A stretch of DNA of 64,000 nt from Lacisediminihabitans profunda (GTDB lineage Bacteria > Actinomycetota > Actinomycetes > Actinomycetales > Microbacteriaceae): the NCBI RefSeq assembly GCF_008040105.1, contig NZ_VRMG01000004.1, positions 62,001 to 126,000 on the forward strand, read 5' to 3'. Both the position numbers and the translations under genes were made by a program. Shown here one piece after another: positions 43,625-53,400 of this stretch (position 1 is its first letter; each line of letters starts with the position of its first letter). The notes below the pieces were generated by a model. The model was given only the letters and a program-made list of their open reading frames with translations. It did no database searches and had not been told where the DNA came from.

Positions 43625-44650
43625 CTACACCGCGCTCGACTCCGCCCACAGGTTGATGCCCATGTCCACGGCGTGCTCATCGATGGCGGCGAGCTCCTCG
43701 GCGGTGAAGGCCAGGTTGCTCACGGCCGCGAGATTGGCCTCGAGCTGCTGCACGGACGACGCGCCGACGAGCGCCGATGTCACGCCGGTGTTGCGCAGAG
43801 TCCAGGCGATGGCGAGTTGGGCCAGGGTCTGGCCGCGGCCCGCGGCGATGTCGGTGAGGGCCCGGATGGCGGCCAGGGTGTCTTCGTTGATCATGCTCTT
43901 CTGCATCGAACCCGCGCGCGCGGCCCGGGCGTTCTGCGGAATTCCCGCGAGGTAACGGTCGGTGAGCAGGCCCTGCGCGAGCGGCGAGAACGCGATGCAG
44001 CCGACGCCGAGCTCGCCGAGGGTGTCGAGCAGGTCATCCTCGATCCAACGGTTGAACATCGAATAGGAGGGCTGGTGGATGAGCAGGGGCGTGCCGAGTT
44101 CGGCGAGGATCGCGGCCGCCTCCCTGGTACGCGCCGGCGAGTACGAGGAGATGCCGGCGTAGAGCGCCTTGCCCGAGACCACGGCGGAGTGCAGCGCGCC
44201 CATCGTCTCTTCGAGCGGGGTGTTCGGGTCGGCGCGGTGCGAGTAGAAGATGTCCACGTAGTCGATCCCCAGGCGCGCCAGCGACTGGTCGAGGCTCGCG
44301 GTGAGGTACTTGCGCGACCCGAAGTTGCCGTACGGACCAGGCCACATGTCATAGCCCGCCTTGCTGGAGATGACCAGCTCGTCGCGGTAGGGCGCGAAGT
44401 CACGCCGCAGGTGCTCGCCGAAGTTGGCCTCGGCGCTGCCGTAGGGCGGCCCGTAGTTGTTCGCGAGGTCGATGTGGGTCACGCCGAGGTCGAAGGCGCG
44501 ACGCAGGATCTGTTGCTGGCGCTCCATCGGAACGTCGTGGCCGAAGTTCTGCCAGAGCCCGAGCGACACGGCGGGCAACTGAAGCCCGCTTCGTCCGGTG
44601 CGGCGGTACGGCATGAAGTCATAGCGGGAGTCGGATGCGAGATAGGTCAC
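43625..44650 (-). CDS. Aldo/keto reductase, YghZ/Gpr-like
   Basis: A 341-residue NADPH-dependent reductase of the subfamily typified by L-glyceraldehyde-3-phosphate reductase. Catalytic residues are visible: Asp and Tyr in THIDLANNYGPPYG, Lys in VISSKAGYDMW and His in FYSHRADP. The NADPH-binding end (ALVGASSVQQLEANL) is also typical. It would detoxify small aldehydes such as methylglyoxal or L-GAP. Transcribed alone; the helicase gene starts 144 bp further left. Confidence 0.93.
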   Translation of the reverse strand: MTYLASDSRYDFMPYRRTGRSGLQLPAVSLGLWQNFGHDVPMERQQQILRRAFDLGVTHIDLANNYGPPYGSAEANFGEHLRRDFAPYRDELVISSKAGYDMWPGPYGNFGSRKYLTASLDQSLARLGIDYVDIFYSHRADPNTPLEETMGALHSAVVSGKALYAGISSYSPARTREAAAILAELGTPLLIHQPSYSMFNRWIEDDLLDTLGELGVGCIAFSPLAQGLLTDRYLAGIPQNARAARAGSMQKSMINEDTLAAIRALTDIAAGRGQTLAQLAIAWTLRNTGVTSALVGASSVQQLEANLAAVSNLAFTAEELAAIDEHAVDMGINLWAESSAV

Positions 44651-44688
44651 CAGTCCATACTGCCTGACCGATGACCGGGCCGCGCGTC

Positions 44689-44880
44689 CTAGGTGTGCTG
44701 GTCGTGCGCGATCTCGAAGTCCGACCCGGGCTGGATCACGCTCTCGTGGCCGTCGTCGAATCGGATCACATACGGTGGCCCACCGCCCTCGCCCCGGACC
44801 TCGATGACCTCGCCGTGGCGATCCGGTGATTCGACCGTGCGTCCGCGAATGACGATTCGGTCACCTGTTTTTGCCTGCAT
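44689..44880 (-). CDS. DUF1918 protein
   Basis: A 63-residue SH3-like protein of the DUF1918 family, almost confined to actinobacteria. It begins MQAKTGDRIVIRGRTV, has the family-typical RHGEVIEVRGEGGGPPY and ends in FDDGHESVIQPGSDFEI. GGAGGTGTTGGCA supplies the ribosome-binding site. Function unknown; such proteins are often stress- or stationary-phase-induced. It diverges from the phosphoribosyltransferase gene, and box L lies between them. Confidence 0.9.
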   Translation of the reverse strand: MQAKTGDRIVIRGRTVESPDRHGEVIEVRGEGGGPPYVIRFDDGHESVIQPGSDFEIAHDQHT

Positions 44881-44928
44881 TGCCAACACCTCCAGACTGT
44901 CAGGGTACGCCGATGGACGGCCGAATCC

Positions 44929-44948
44929 ACAGGGCCTTTCGACCTTTG
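44929..44948 (+). promoter_or_regulatory. DosR-like box L
   Basis: ACAGGGCCTTTCGACCTTTG ends 31 nt before ATG 44980, with CAAACT at -12 to -7 of that ATG and no Shine-Dalgarno. It may also serve the divergent DUF1918 gene. Confidence 0.55.
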
Positions 44949-44979
44949 CGGCCGTGCGGCGCAGGCACAAACTTGGGTC

Positions 44980-45669
44980 ATGGCCGCCATTTTCGAGGAC
45001 CGCTCCGACGCCGGGGCACGTCTTGCCAGCGCCCTGGCGGACTATCGCGGTTCCGACACGGTCGTGCTCGCGATTCCCCGCGGTGGGGTGCCGGTGGCGC
45101 GCCGTGTCGCGGATGCGCTCGGGGCACCCCTCGACATCATCGGCACGCGCGGACCGCGTCGCTCGTCGGAGTCCACCGCGACACCGACGCCCGGCGAGGG
45201 GCCGCACCGGGACCCCGCTGCCGGGCCGGATCTGCCCGGTGCTCGGGACCTCCCCGGTGCTCGGGACCTCACGGGCGCGCGGGTGATCATCGTGGACGAT
45301 GGCGTGGCAACCGGCGCGACCGCGCGGCGAGCCTGCCGCACTGCGCGCCGACTCGGCGCCCTCGAGGTCGTGCTCGCCGTACCGGTCGCTCCGCCCGAGT
45401 GGACTCGTATGCTCGCGGGCGAAGCCGATGCCTTCGTGGCGGTCGCCACCCCGCATCCGTTTTGGTCGGTTGGCCAGTGGTACACGCGCTTCGACCCTGT
45501 CACGGATGCCGAAGTGGCGGCCTGCCTGGTGGCCGCCGGGCCAGAATCCGGGCGAGCCAGTGCCGCTGTGGCCAACTTGCGCGTACAGTGCGAATCAGCA
45601 TACGGACACGGTGAACAGCACACCCCGGGGGCTCAGATGACAGCGAACTCGCACCTCGAGTTGCGGTGA
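44980..45669 (+). CDS. Type I phosphoribosyltransferase-family protein with altered core
   Basis: A 229-residue protein. The N-terminus (TVVLAIPRGGVPVARRVADA) and the PRPP motif (VIIVDDGVATGATARRA) match the phosphoribosyltransferase family found in mycobacterial DosR-regulon genes such as Rv0571c. Between them the usual hood segment of roughly 70 residues is replaced by about 45 low-complexity residues, including a duplicated PGARDL unit from an 18-bp DNA repeat. The C-terminus (FWSVGQWYTRFDPVTDAEVA) is again typical. Catalysis may be lost while PRPP-type ligand binding is kept. Box L and CAAACT give leaderless geometry. The PBP gene follows after 6 bp and may be co-transcribed. Confidence 0.8.
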   Translation: MAAIFEDRSDAGARLASALADYRGSDTVVLAIPRGGVPVARRVADALGAPLDIIGTRGPRRSSESTATPTPGEGPHRDPAAGPDLPGARDLPGARDLTGARVIIVDDGVATGATARRACRTARRLGALEVVLAVPVAPPEWTRMLAGEADAFVAVATPHPFWSVGQWYTRFDPVTDAEVAACLVAAGPESGRASAAVANLRVQCESAYGHGEQHTPGAQMTANSHLELR

Positions 45670-45675
45670 GATCAG

Positions 45676-47832
45676 ATGAGCGCGCCTGCCCTTCCCTCAC
45701 GGTTGCCCCCCTCGATCGGGACGGTGTCCGTCACCGACTTCGACTCGCGGATCGGCGTGTTCGGCTCCGCGCTGGGCTTCCTGTTCTTCAGCCTGTTGGC
45801 GGGTCTGCTCGTGGCCTCGCTCGCCGTGCCGTCCATCATCGTGGTGAGTCGAGGGGCCAATTTCACCGTCGGCTACTTCGACTCCCTGCCTGACTACCTC
45901 ACCCTCGACCAGCAATCCCAGCGCAACACCATCTACGCCAATCGTGATGGCCAGCCGGTGCCGATCGCCAGCATCTACGACCAGAACCGCGAGGTGGTGG
46001 GGTGGGACGCGATCTCCCAGTACATCAAGGATGCGACGGTCGCCGGCGAGGACCGTCGCTTCTACCAGCACGGTGGGGTGGACCTGAAGTCGGTCGTCAG
46101 GGCGGCCGTCGGCAACATCGTTCACAAGGGGATCACGAGCGGCAGTTCCACCATCGCGATGCAATTGGTGAAGAACACTCTCATCCAGCGGGCCCTGCAG
46201 ATCGAGGACCCTCGCATCAAGAAGATCGCCTATCAGGCGGCGATCGACGACACGCTCAACCGCAAAATCCGGGAAATGAAGCTCGCGATCGGACTCGAGA
46301 AGCGCTACTCGAAAAAGGAGATCCTGCTCGGCTATCTCAACATTGCCGGCTTCGGCGGGACCACCTATGGAGTGGAGGCCGCAGCGCAGAAGTACTTCAG
46401 CGTGAGCGCGAAAGACGTGACTCTGCCACAGGCGGCAAGCCTGATTGCGATGGTGCAGCAGCCGAACCTCCGCAACCTCAGCAGCCCGACCCTGTACGCC
46501 GCAAACAAGGTGCGGCGGGACTTCATCCTGGGCGACATGCGTGACCTGGGGTACATCACGACCACCCAGTTCCGTGAAGCGGTGGCGACGCCGATCCAAC
46601 CCAAGCTGCAGGGGCCGAGCAATGGCTGCCTCTACGCCAGCGACGCCAAGTTCGCTTGCGATTACGCGCAACGGCTGGTGCCCACTCTCGATGCGCTCGG
46701 CCCGACCGAGGCCGTTCGCAAGGTGGCCTGGGCGAGAGGCGCGTACAAGATCTACCTGAGCATCGACCTCAACCAGCAGGATGTCGCCCAGCAGGCCCTG
46801 AATGCCAGCGCGCCGGCAACCGAGACACGATTCGCCCTCGGGGCGTCCGCCGTCTCGGTGCAACCGGGCACCGGACGCATCCTGGTGATGGCGGAGAACA
46901 AGGAATTCGACAATTCGGGCGCGGGAAGCGGCTCCACGGCGACGGCGGTGAACTACAACACCGACAGGAACTTCGGAGGGTCGTCTGGGTTTGCGACCGG
47001 ATCGACCTACAAGATCTTCACCCTCACCGAGTGGTTCCAGCAGGGGCACACCCTCAGCGAGGTGGTGGATGGCACGGTCCGGCCGTTCCCCATGCAGAGT
47101 TTCAAGGCCTCCTGTGCACGGTTCTCGGGCAAGCCGTACTCGCCGAAGAACGACTCGCCGGGCGAGGGTGGGCCGTGGACGATCGCCGCGGCGACCAACG
47201 CATCGGTCAACGTCGCCTTCATTACCATGGCCCAGAAGCTCGACCTGTGCCGCATCCGCGCCGCGGCCATGGCGATGGGAGTCCATCGCGCCGACGGGCG
47301 GCCACTCGACGTGTACCCGTCGGCGACGATCGGCACCAACGAGATCGCACCGCTCTCGATGGCGGGGGCGATCGCCACAATCGGCGCGAACGGCACGTAC
47401 TGCGCGCCGACGATCGTCGACAAGGTCGTCGGACCCGACGGCAAGGAGGCCTCGGGGCAGCCCCGGCAGTGCTCGAAGGCCATGGAGCCGAACATCGCCA
47501 GCACGGTCGCCTACGCGCTGTCCGGGGTGATGAAGGTCGGGACCGGGCGGGCAGGAAACCCGGAGGATGGTGTACCGATCGTGGGCAAGACCGGCACGAC
47601 CAACTACGCGGACCAGAACTGGCTGATCGGCACCACCACCAAGGTGGCACTCGCGGTGTGGGTGGGCAACACCGATGGCGGGCAACGCAACCTGAGGCAC
47701 ATCACTCTCGCGGGCACCAACGGCTACAACACCAAGTTCAATATTTTCCGCACCACTATGCGTTCGCTCGATACGAACCCGGAATACCGGGGAGGGGCAT
47801 TCCCCGGGCCGGATCCCGCTCTTGTGCGGTAG
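45676..47832 (+). CDS. Class A penicillin-binding protein (bifunctional)
   Basis: A 718-residue peptidoglycan synthase. After a short cytoplasmic part and one transmembrane helix (about 30-57), the GT51 transglycosylase domain carries catalytic Glu125 in AGEDRRFYQHGGVD, and GSSTIAMQLVKNT and KRYSKKEILLGYLNIAGFG. The transpeptidase domain has SxxK as STYK (Ser443), SxN as SVN (Ser510) and KTG (Lys638). No PASTA domains or long C-terminal tail. GTG/ATG choice: ATG 45676 immediately follows the upstream stop by 6 bp. A strong hairpin terminator follows at 47878. Confidence 0.95.
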   Translation: MSAPALPSRLPPSIGTVSVTDFDSRIGVFGSALGFLFFSLLAGLLVASLAVPSIIVVSRGANFTVGYFDSLPDYLTLDQQSQRNTIYANRDGQPVPIASIYDQNREVVGWDAISQYIKDATVAGEDRRFYQHGGVDLKSVVRAAVGNIVHKGITSGSSTIAMQLVKNTLIQRALQIEDPRIKKIAYQAAIDDTLNRKIREMKLAIGLEKRYSKKEILLGYLNIAGFGGTTYGVEAAAQKYFSVSAKDVTLPQAASLIAMVQQPNLRNLSSPTLYAANKVRRDFILGDMRDLGYITTTQFREAVATPIQPKLQGPSNGCLYASDAKFACDYAQRLVPTLDALGPTEAVRKVAWARGAYKIYLSIDLNQQDVAQQALNASAPATETRFALGASAVSVQPGTGRILVMAENKEFDNSGAGSGSTATAVNYNTDRNFGGSSGFATGSTYKIFTLTEWFQQGHTLSEVVDGTVRPFPMQSFKASCARFSGKPYSPKNDSPGEGGPWTIAAATNASVNVAFITMAQKLDLCRIRAAAMAMGVHRADGRPLDVYPSATIGTNEIAPLSMAGAIATIGANGTYCAPTIVDKVVGPDGKEASGQPRQCSKAMEPNIASTVAYALSGVMKVGTGRAGNPEDGVPIVGKTGTTNYADQNWLIGTTTKVALAVWVGNTDGGQRNLRHITLAGTNGYNTKFNIFRTTMRSLDTNPEYRGGAFPGPDPALVR

Positions 47833-47877
47833 TCGTCTTCGCGGGTCCGCGCTTCGTCCTCGTGGAGTGACTTAGGG

Positions 47878-47897
47878 CAGGGGGCCGAGGCCCCCTG
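47878..47897. terminator. Strong GC hairpin terminator
   Basis: CAGGGGGCC, GA, GGCCCCCTG: perfect 9-bp arms, 46 bp after the PBP stop. No T-run, as usual in actinobacteria. It could terminate in both directions. Confidence 0.7.
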
Positions 47898-48183
47898 TGT
47901 TCGGGGGTCTTTCGACCGTCGTCAATCGGTAGTCGGTCGATTCTTGGCGGTCTCGGGTCGCCGCCATCAGCTCAGCCCTCGGAGACGGTGTTCGGCCTCC
48001 GTAATGTCCCGCGACGCCCCGCCGCGCCTTGCCGAGAACGTTGCAGCGGACCGGTTGAGTCCCTGAGAGTTGTAGGCGCCGGCGGCGGGCGCTGTGGTCG
48101 AATCCGCTGGTCGGCAGTACCGGGCACGTCTCGTGCCGGTCCAGGTGAGAAGCCTGCCTGGCCCCTCTCGAGCGCCTGCCCGA

Positions 48184-48214
48184 GACCCTGCCCAAGACCC
48201 TGCCCAAGACCCTG
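48184..48214 (+). repeat. 12-bp tandem repeat, 2.6 copies
   Basis: GACCCTGCCCAA twice, then GACCCTG. It lies just beyond the 3' end of the HNH gene. Confidence 0.85.
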
Positions 48215-48252
48215 TCGAGCCGATGACCGAGCCACTGCCCAGCCGCCGACCC

Positions 48253-49896
48253 CTACCCTCCACCCGCGGCCGGCGATGTCTCGGTGGAGAACGATGGGCC
48301 TGCGCCGGAGGGTCTTGCACCGGATTGGCCTGCGCCGAATTGGCCTGTGCCGGACTGGCTCGACCGGAAACCTCGTTCCTCGGCCCGACCCGCCGGTGGG
48401 TCGACAGCACGCGACTGGGCAGCGCGGGAGGGCAGATCCCACAGGTCGGGATTCTTGCTGGGGAGCGGAATCCTCACCTGAAGTGGGTCGACACTGCGAG
48501 GCGGCACGAGCCAGTAGCTTCCGTGCTCACGAACTATTTCCCAACCGTTGTTGTGCAGGAGGAGATGATGTCGGCGGCAGAGCAGCACGCCGTCAGCGAC
48601 ATTGGTGTTGCCGCGATCTCGAGCCCAGAAGTTGATGTGGTGGGCCTCGCAGAACGAGGGAGGCCTGCCGCAGTTCGGGAACAGGCAACCTCCGTCGCGC
48701 ACGGCTAGAGCTATGCGCTGCCGGCTGGTGAACAGACGCTGGTCACGCCCGACATTCACGCACTGACCCTCGTCATCGAACGCGACGGGGACCGCGCCCG
48801 TGTCGCACAGGTACCGTTCGACGGTCGCGATCGAAACCGGATCCAGCACTCCCTCGATTCGGCCGTGGCCCGGTTGCGGGGATGAAGGCGAGATCCGCGT
48901 GGTGTGCTCCGCGCCCCTCGCAGGATCGTCCGCCGCCGCGCGAACGGCGTGGTCGGTCACGATGATCCGTACGCTGGGGCGACGGTGACCGACCATTGTG
49001 GCCGGGTTGATGTCGAGCGCGCTTCGAAAGAGATCGAAGAAGGCGTCGGCTGCAATCTGTTCGTTGGTGCGTGAGTCCGCGAGCAGGGCCGTCGCCTCGC
49101 GCTGGGCAGCAGGATCGGTGAATCGCGGCCCGCCCCGGCGCGGCCCGAGCGCGTCGTGGTACCAGGCGAGCAGAGGTTCGCCCTCTTCGGGATGGGCGAC
49201 CAGGCTGGTCTGGATCATCCCGTCTCGGCGCCTCCATACCCGCAGGGAGCGCTCGCCATATTGCCGCGCTTCGCGCTCGGAAATGCCTGCCTCGTCGATC
49301 TGGTCGCGGACCTGTCGAGCACGCCGGAACATCTGGTCGGCGTTGCGGGTGGCGGCGTCCGAGATGAGCCGTTCGCAGGCCTCCCTCACGACCGAGTTAG
49401 GAACGCGATCGGCGATCTCAGCGAGTGTCGTGCGGATGGCTTCCGCGACGTCGAGCGCAAGCGCGCTGTCCGAGACCGCACGGGCGATCGGCGAGTGCCA
49501 GGACGGCCCCGATGGCTCCGCCTGCTCAGGAACAGGTTTGGTCGCGGATCCCTCGGCTTCCTCTGCCGCCTGGCTCTCCGCCATCAGCAGACCCACCTTG
49601 ACCAGCTTTGACGCCTCGGAGCGCGACGACCCGGACAGGGACTGGATGAGCTCCTCAGGGCTGAAGAAGCCCTGCTTCTGGGCCAGTCCGAGGTAGCCGA
49701 GTCCGTGTGAGGATCGCCGCGCCAACTCCCCCGCGATCCAGGCGCCGTGGAGATCAACCTGATGTTTCAGCGCGCTGTGCCGACGCTGCACCTCGAGAAG
49801 GGTGACGTCGTCGAGTGCCACGAAGTCCTCCGGGCGCCACCCCAACTCGGCGACGCTGGCGGCCGCTCGAACCAGGTGGGAGGAGGAGAATTCCAT
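48253..49896 (-). CDS. DUF222/13E12-family HNH endonuclease-like protein
   Basis: A 547-residue protein. The N-terminal DUF222 domain (about 20-330) is typical of the multicopy 13E12-like family of actinobacteria. The HNH module near residues 410-470 reads CLFPNCGRPPSFCEAHHINF, then GNTNVADGVLLCRRHHLLLH, with paired cysteines for zinc and the HH/H active site intact. The C-terminal tail (about 500-547) is low-complexity and built from five-residue units (GQFGA, GQSGA, RPSGA) encoded by 15-bp repeats, probably a recent expansion. The family is thought to be mobile-element-associated, but no element boundaries are seen. Confidence 0.9.
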   Translation of the reverse strand: MEFSSSHLVRAAASVAELGWRPEDFVALDDVTLLEVQRRHSALKHQVDLHGAWIAGELARRSSHGLGYLGLAQKQGFFSPEELIQSLSGSSRSEASKLVKVGLLMAESQAAEEAEGSATKPVPEQAEPSGPSWHSPIARAVSDSALALDVAEAIRTTLAEIADRVPNSVVREACERLISDAATRNADQMFRRARQVRDQIDEAGISEREARQYGERSLRVWRRRDGMIQTSLVAHPEEGEPLLAWYHDALGPRRGGPRFTDPAAQREATALLADSRTNEQIAADAFFDLFRSALDINPATMVGHRRPSVRIIVTDHAVRAAADDPARGAEHTTRISPSSPQPGHGRIEGVLDPVSIATVERYLCDTGAVPVAFDDEGQCVNVGRDQRLFTSRQRIALAVRDGGCLFPNCGRPPSFCEAHHINFWARDRGNTNVADGVLLCRRHHLLLHNNGWEIVREHGSYWLVPPRSVDPLQVRIPLPSKNPDLWDLPSRAAQSRAVDPPAGRAEERGFRSSQSGTGQFGAGQSGARPSGAGPSFSTETSPAAGGG

Positions 49897-49996
49897 GAAC
49901 CAATTTTCTCACATTCGAACATAGATTCGACGAGACCGCCCCAAATCTGTGGAGAAGTCTTATCCACAGATCGGGAAAGGAGAGGAGGCGCGAGAG

Positions 49997-50045
49997 CAGG
50001 ACGGGCAACACAGGACGGGCAACACAGGACGGGCAACGCAGGACG
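49997..50045 (+). repeat. 14-bp tandem repeat, 3.5 copies
   Basis: CAGGACGGGCAACA repeated three times with one change in the last copy. Confidence 0.9.
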
Positions 50046-50095
50046 CCAGCGAGAGGGCGCGAAGCCAGAGACCCAGGAGAGTCGGACCCGCACGC

Positions 50096-50280
50096 GAGCG
50101 GCGCAGCACGACGGGTGCGCAACCCGGGAGCGGCGCAGCACTACGGGTGCGCAACCCGCGAGCGGCGCACCACGACAGGTGCGCCACCCGGCAACGCCGC
50201 ACGACGACAGGTGCGTCACCCGGGAACGACGCACCCCGACAGGCGCGCCATCCGGGAACGCCGCCCCACGCGAGCGTGCC
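50096..50280 (+). repeat. 32-bp direct tandem repeat, about 5.8 copies
   Basis: Units start at 50096, 50128, 50160, 50192, 50224 and 50256, each beginning GAGCGGCGCA or CAACGCCGCA and ending GTGCGCAACCCG(G/C) or a variant. Divergence increases to the right. There are no spacers between units. Confidence 0.9.
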
Positions 50281-50413
50281 TATACGTGTACCCCCTCCGC
50301 GGGTAGACCGATCGGGTGTTGACCAGTGCTGTGGCTAGTCGTAGGGTTCGAAGGGTGAGTCGCGGGCAGGCTCGGTACGTTCTTGAAGACGGGATTCTCA
50401 CAGAGGAGACATC

Positions 50414-53400
50414 GTGATTCGACGCGGATTCGTTGTGCCGGCAGCCATTGTCGCCTTCGCCCTTGCGGCAGTGTCCCTCGGCACATCCACTGCCACGGCG
50501 CTGCCCGGTGCGGCAGGAACGGAAGCCGTCGGATCCCCCGGCGTCGTGGGTCATCAGGGCCAGTCGCGCAAGGACTGCGTGGGCACCGCCCGCAACACCG
50601 AATCCAGGATCTGGTTCACCGTGGCGAACGGCATCCTCTCCGACGTCTACGCCCCGACGGTCGATGCCACGAACGTGGAGACGATGCAATTCCTCGTCAC
50701 CGACGGGTCGACATTCACCGATCTGCAGGCCCGAGACATGACGTACACCGTGTCATCCGATCCGACGGGCATGGTCTGCACCGTGACGTCGACGGCGAAG
50801 AGTGGCAAGTACAGGCTGGTGAACACCTACCTCACCGACCCCTCCCGCAACAGCGTGGTGGTGAGCACGAGGCTCGTCGGGCTCGCCCAGGGGTCGAAAG
50901 ACTTCAAGCTCTTCGTGCGGCTGGATGCGAATGCCGGCGGCAATGGCGGTGGAGGGTCGGCGAACGGCGGGGCGGATACCGCCGTCGTCGACATGTCCAC
51001 CGGATCCGCGGTGCCCGTCTCGTTCGACACGAAGACCACGAGCCAGGCCAACCGCACCGCCTACGCCGTGCCGTCCTATCTCGCGCTGAAGGCCGATCGG
51101 CCATTCGACACGGTCGGCAGCGGATTCGTCGGCACCTCGAGCGACGGTCTCACCCAGCTCGATTCCGCCCACGCGCTCGGGCCGGTGGCGACGACGGCGA
51201 CCGACGGCAACGTCGAACAAACGGCGGGTGTGCGGCTGGACCGCGACGGCCGGGCGACGATCGCCCTCGGTTTCGGCACGAGCCAGGTCGATGCGGTGAA
51301 GACCGCGAGCGACACGGCGAAGACCTCGGTCGCTCGCCTGACCGCGGGCTACCTCTCCGGCTGGGCGCGATACGACGCGGCCCTCACTCCCCCGATCCTC
51401 ACGGCGAAGGGTCTCACGGGCACGCAGCGTCTCACCGCCATCAAGAACTACTACCAGTCGGCGAATGTGGTGAAGGCATCCGAGGACAAGAAGTATCCGG
51501 GAGCCATCGTCGCCGGTCTGGATGCCCCGTGGGGCCAGTCCATCCCGGCCAACGACCCCAACAACCTGTTCGTCGGCGGCTACAAGGAGGTGTTCGCGCG
51601 CGACCTCTACGAGGCGTGGACCGCGCTCTACACCGACGGCGACACCCAGACCGCGCGGGACACCGTGCGCTACCTGCTTCTGAAGAGCCAGCAGGCGAAC
51701 GGGTCGCAGCCGCGCAACTCCCTTCTCGACGGCACGAAGGCCGCCGACGCGTTCAACGACCAGCTGGACGAGACGGCCTATCCCATCCTGATGGCGCTTC
51801 AGTCGGGCCTCGCCGGCGATAACGCGCTCTGGCCGAAGGTGAGGTCCGCCGCGAACTTCCTGATCAGCCACGGGCCGAGCTTCGGAGTGGAGCGCTGGGA
51901 GGAGCAGACCGGGTACTCCCCCTCGACGATCGCCGCGGAGATCGCCGGTCTCGTCGCCGCCGCCACCATCGCCGATCAGCACAGTGACCCGGCCAGCGCC
52001 CGCGTCTGGCGCGCCACGGCGGACCAGTACCAGCGCACGATCAAGGCCTGGGGCGTCACGACGAACGGCCCGCTCTCGGCCGATCCGTACTTCATCCGGC
52101 TCTCCAAGACCGGCGACCCGAACGCGGCGATCAGCTACAACGTGGGCAACGGCGGCCCCACCCTCGACCAGCGGGCGGTGGCGGATGCCGGTTTCCTCGA
52201 ATATGTGCGTCTCGGAATACTTCCCGCGACCGATCCTGTGGTGCTCAATTCGCTCACCGTCACCGATGCCACCATCCAGCGGCCGACCGACAGCGGGGCG
52301 GGCTGGCTGCGGTACAACGGCGACGGCTACGGCGACTGCCTCGTCGGGGCGGGCACGAGCTGTGCGGTGACCGGGGCGCCTTGGACCAACAATTTCTCGG
52401 GCCTCGGGCACCCGTGGCCGGTGCTCGGCGCCGAACGTGCCCAGCAGTACCTCGCGCAGGGCCAGGCGAGCGCGGCCTCCGGTGTTCTGCTGTCGATCAA
52501 CCGGATGAACTCGGGCCCGGGGCTCGTTCCCGAACAGGTCTGGGACCGAGCGGATGTGCCGGCCTCGCCCTACGGGTCGGACCCGGCGACGGCCTCCATC
52601 GGCTTCGTCAACGGCAAGGCGGACGGCTCGGCCTCGCCTCTCACCTGGGGCTCGGCGTCTCAGGTGCGGCTCACCGCTGACCTCGCGGCCGGCCGCAGCC
52701 TCGAGCAGCCGGCCCAGGTACGCGACCGCTACGTGACGCACACGCAGGGCGCGACTCCGCTCACCGTCACCTCCCCCGTCGACGGTTCGGCGACCGGCGC
52801 CACCACCACCGTGGCGGGCACTGCGGCGCCCGGGGCGACCATCGACATCGCGGACGTCGCGACCGACGCCAACAGCGCCACGACGCTTACGAAGACCGCC
52901 GCCGCCGCGGACGGCTCGTTCAGCGTGGACGTGACATCGGCGGCGGGCACCAATGTGTTCGTCGTTTCGAGCACGACCAAGGACGGCACCGCGCAACTCG
53001 TTCGCTCCGTCGTGAACGACGTCGTCAACGGCACGCTCATCTTCAGCGCGGACGACCCGACCGGCGACGACAACGGGCCGGGCAACTACGCCTATCCCAC
53101 CGCCGGTGACTTCCACGCCGGTGCCTTCGATCTCACGAAGTTCCAGGTCTACGACACCGGCTCGACGGTGACGTTCCGCGTGCAGACCCGTGACCTCACC
53201 CCCACATTCGGCTCGTCGAACGGGGCCCAGCTCGTTGACGTCTATGTGCACGCTCCCGGTGCGTCGCCCACGTCGACAGCCTCGTCGTACGACGGCATGA
53301 AGTACGCCGTGTCGCCGTGGAGCAGACTCATCGAGGCGCAGGGCTTCGGCAACAACCGGTTCGTCGACACGACGGGAACGAGCGCGGGCACGGTGACCGT

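Larger units (their letters stand above)
47833..48252. other. 420-bp convergent intergenic region
   Basis: Between the PBP gene and the DUF222-HNH gene. It holds a perfect hairpin (47878-47897), a possible twelfth DosR-like box with no gene behind it (47901-47920), and a 12-bp tandem repeat (48184-48214). Open frames here are repetitive and not convincing. Confidence 0.6.
49897..50413. other. 517-bp divergent intergenic region with two tandem repeat arrays
   Basis: Between the HNH and glucodextranase genes. A 14-bp repeat (49997-50045) is followed by a 32-bp repeat (50096-50280). The 130 bp before the glucodextranase start contain its promoter. Open frames across the arrays have repetitive translations in all frames. 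Confidence 0.8.

Noticed and set aside
48253-49896. Complete mobile element around the DUF222-HNH gene
   Set aside because: No terminal repeats, target duplications, integrase or intron-like boundaries were found.
50096-50280. CRISPR array
   Set aside because: The 32-bp units are contiguous with no spacers and decay along the array; no cas genes are present.
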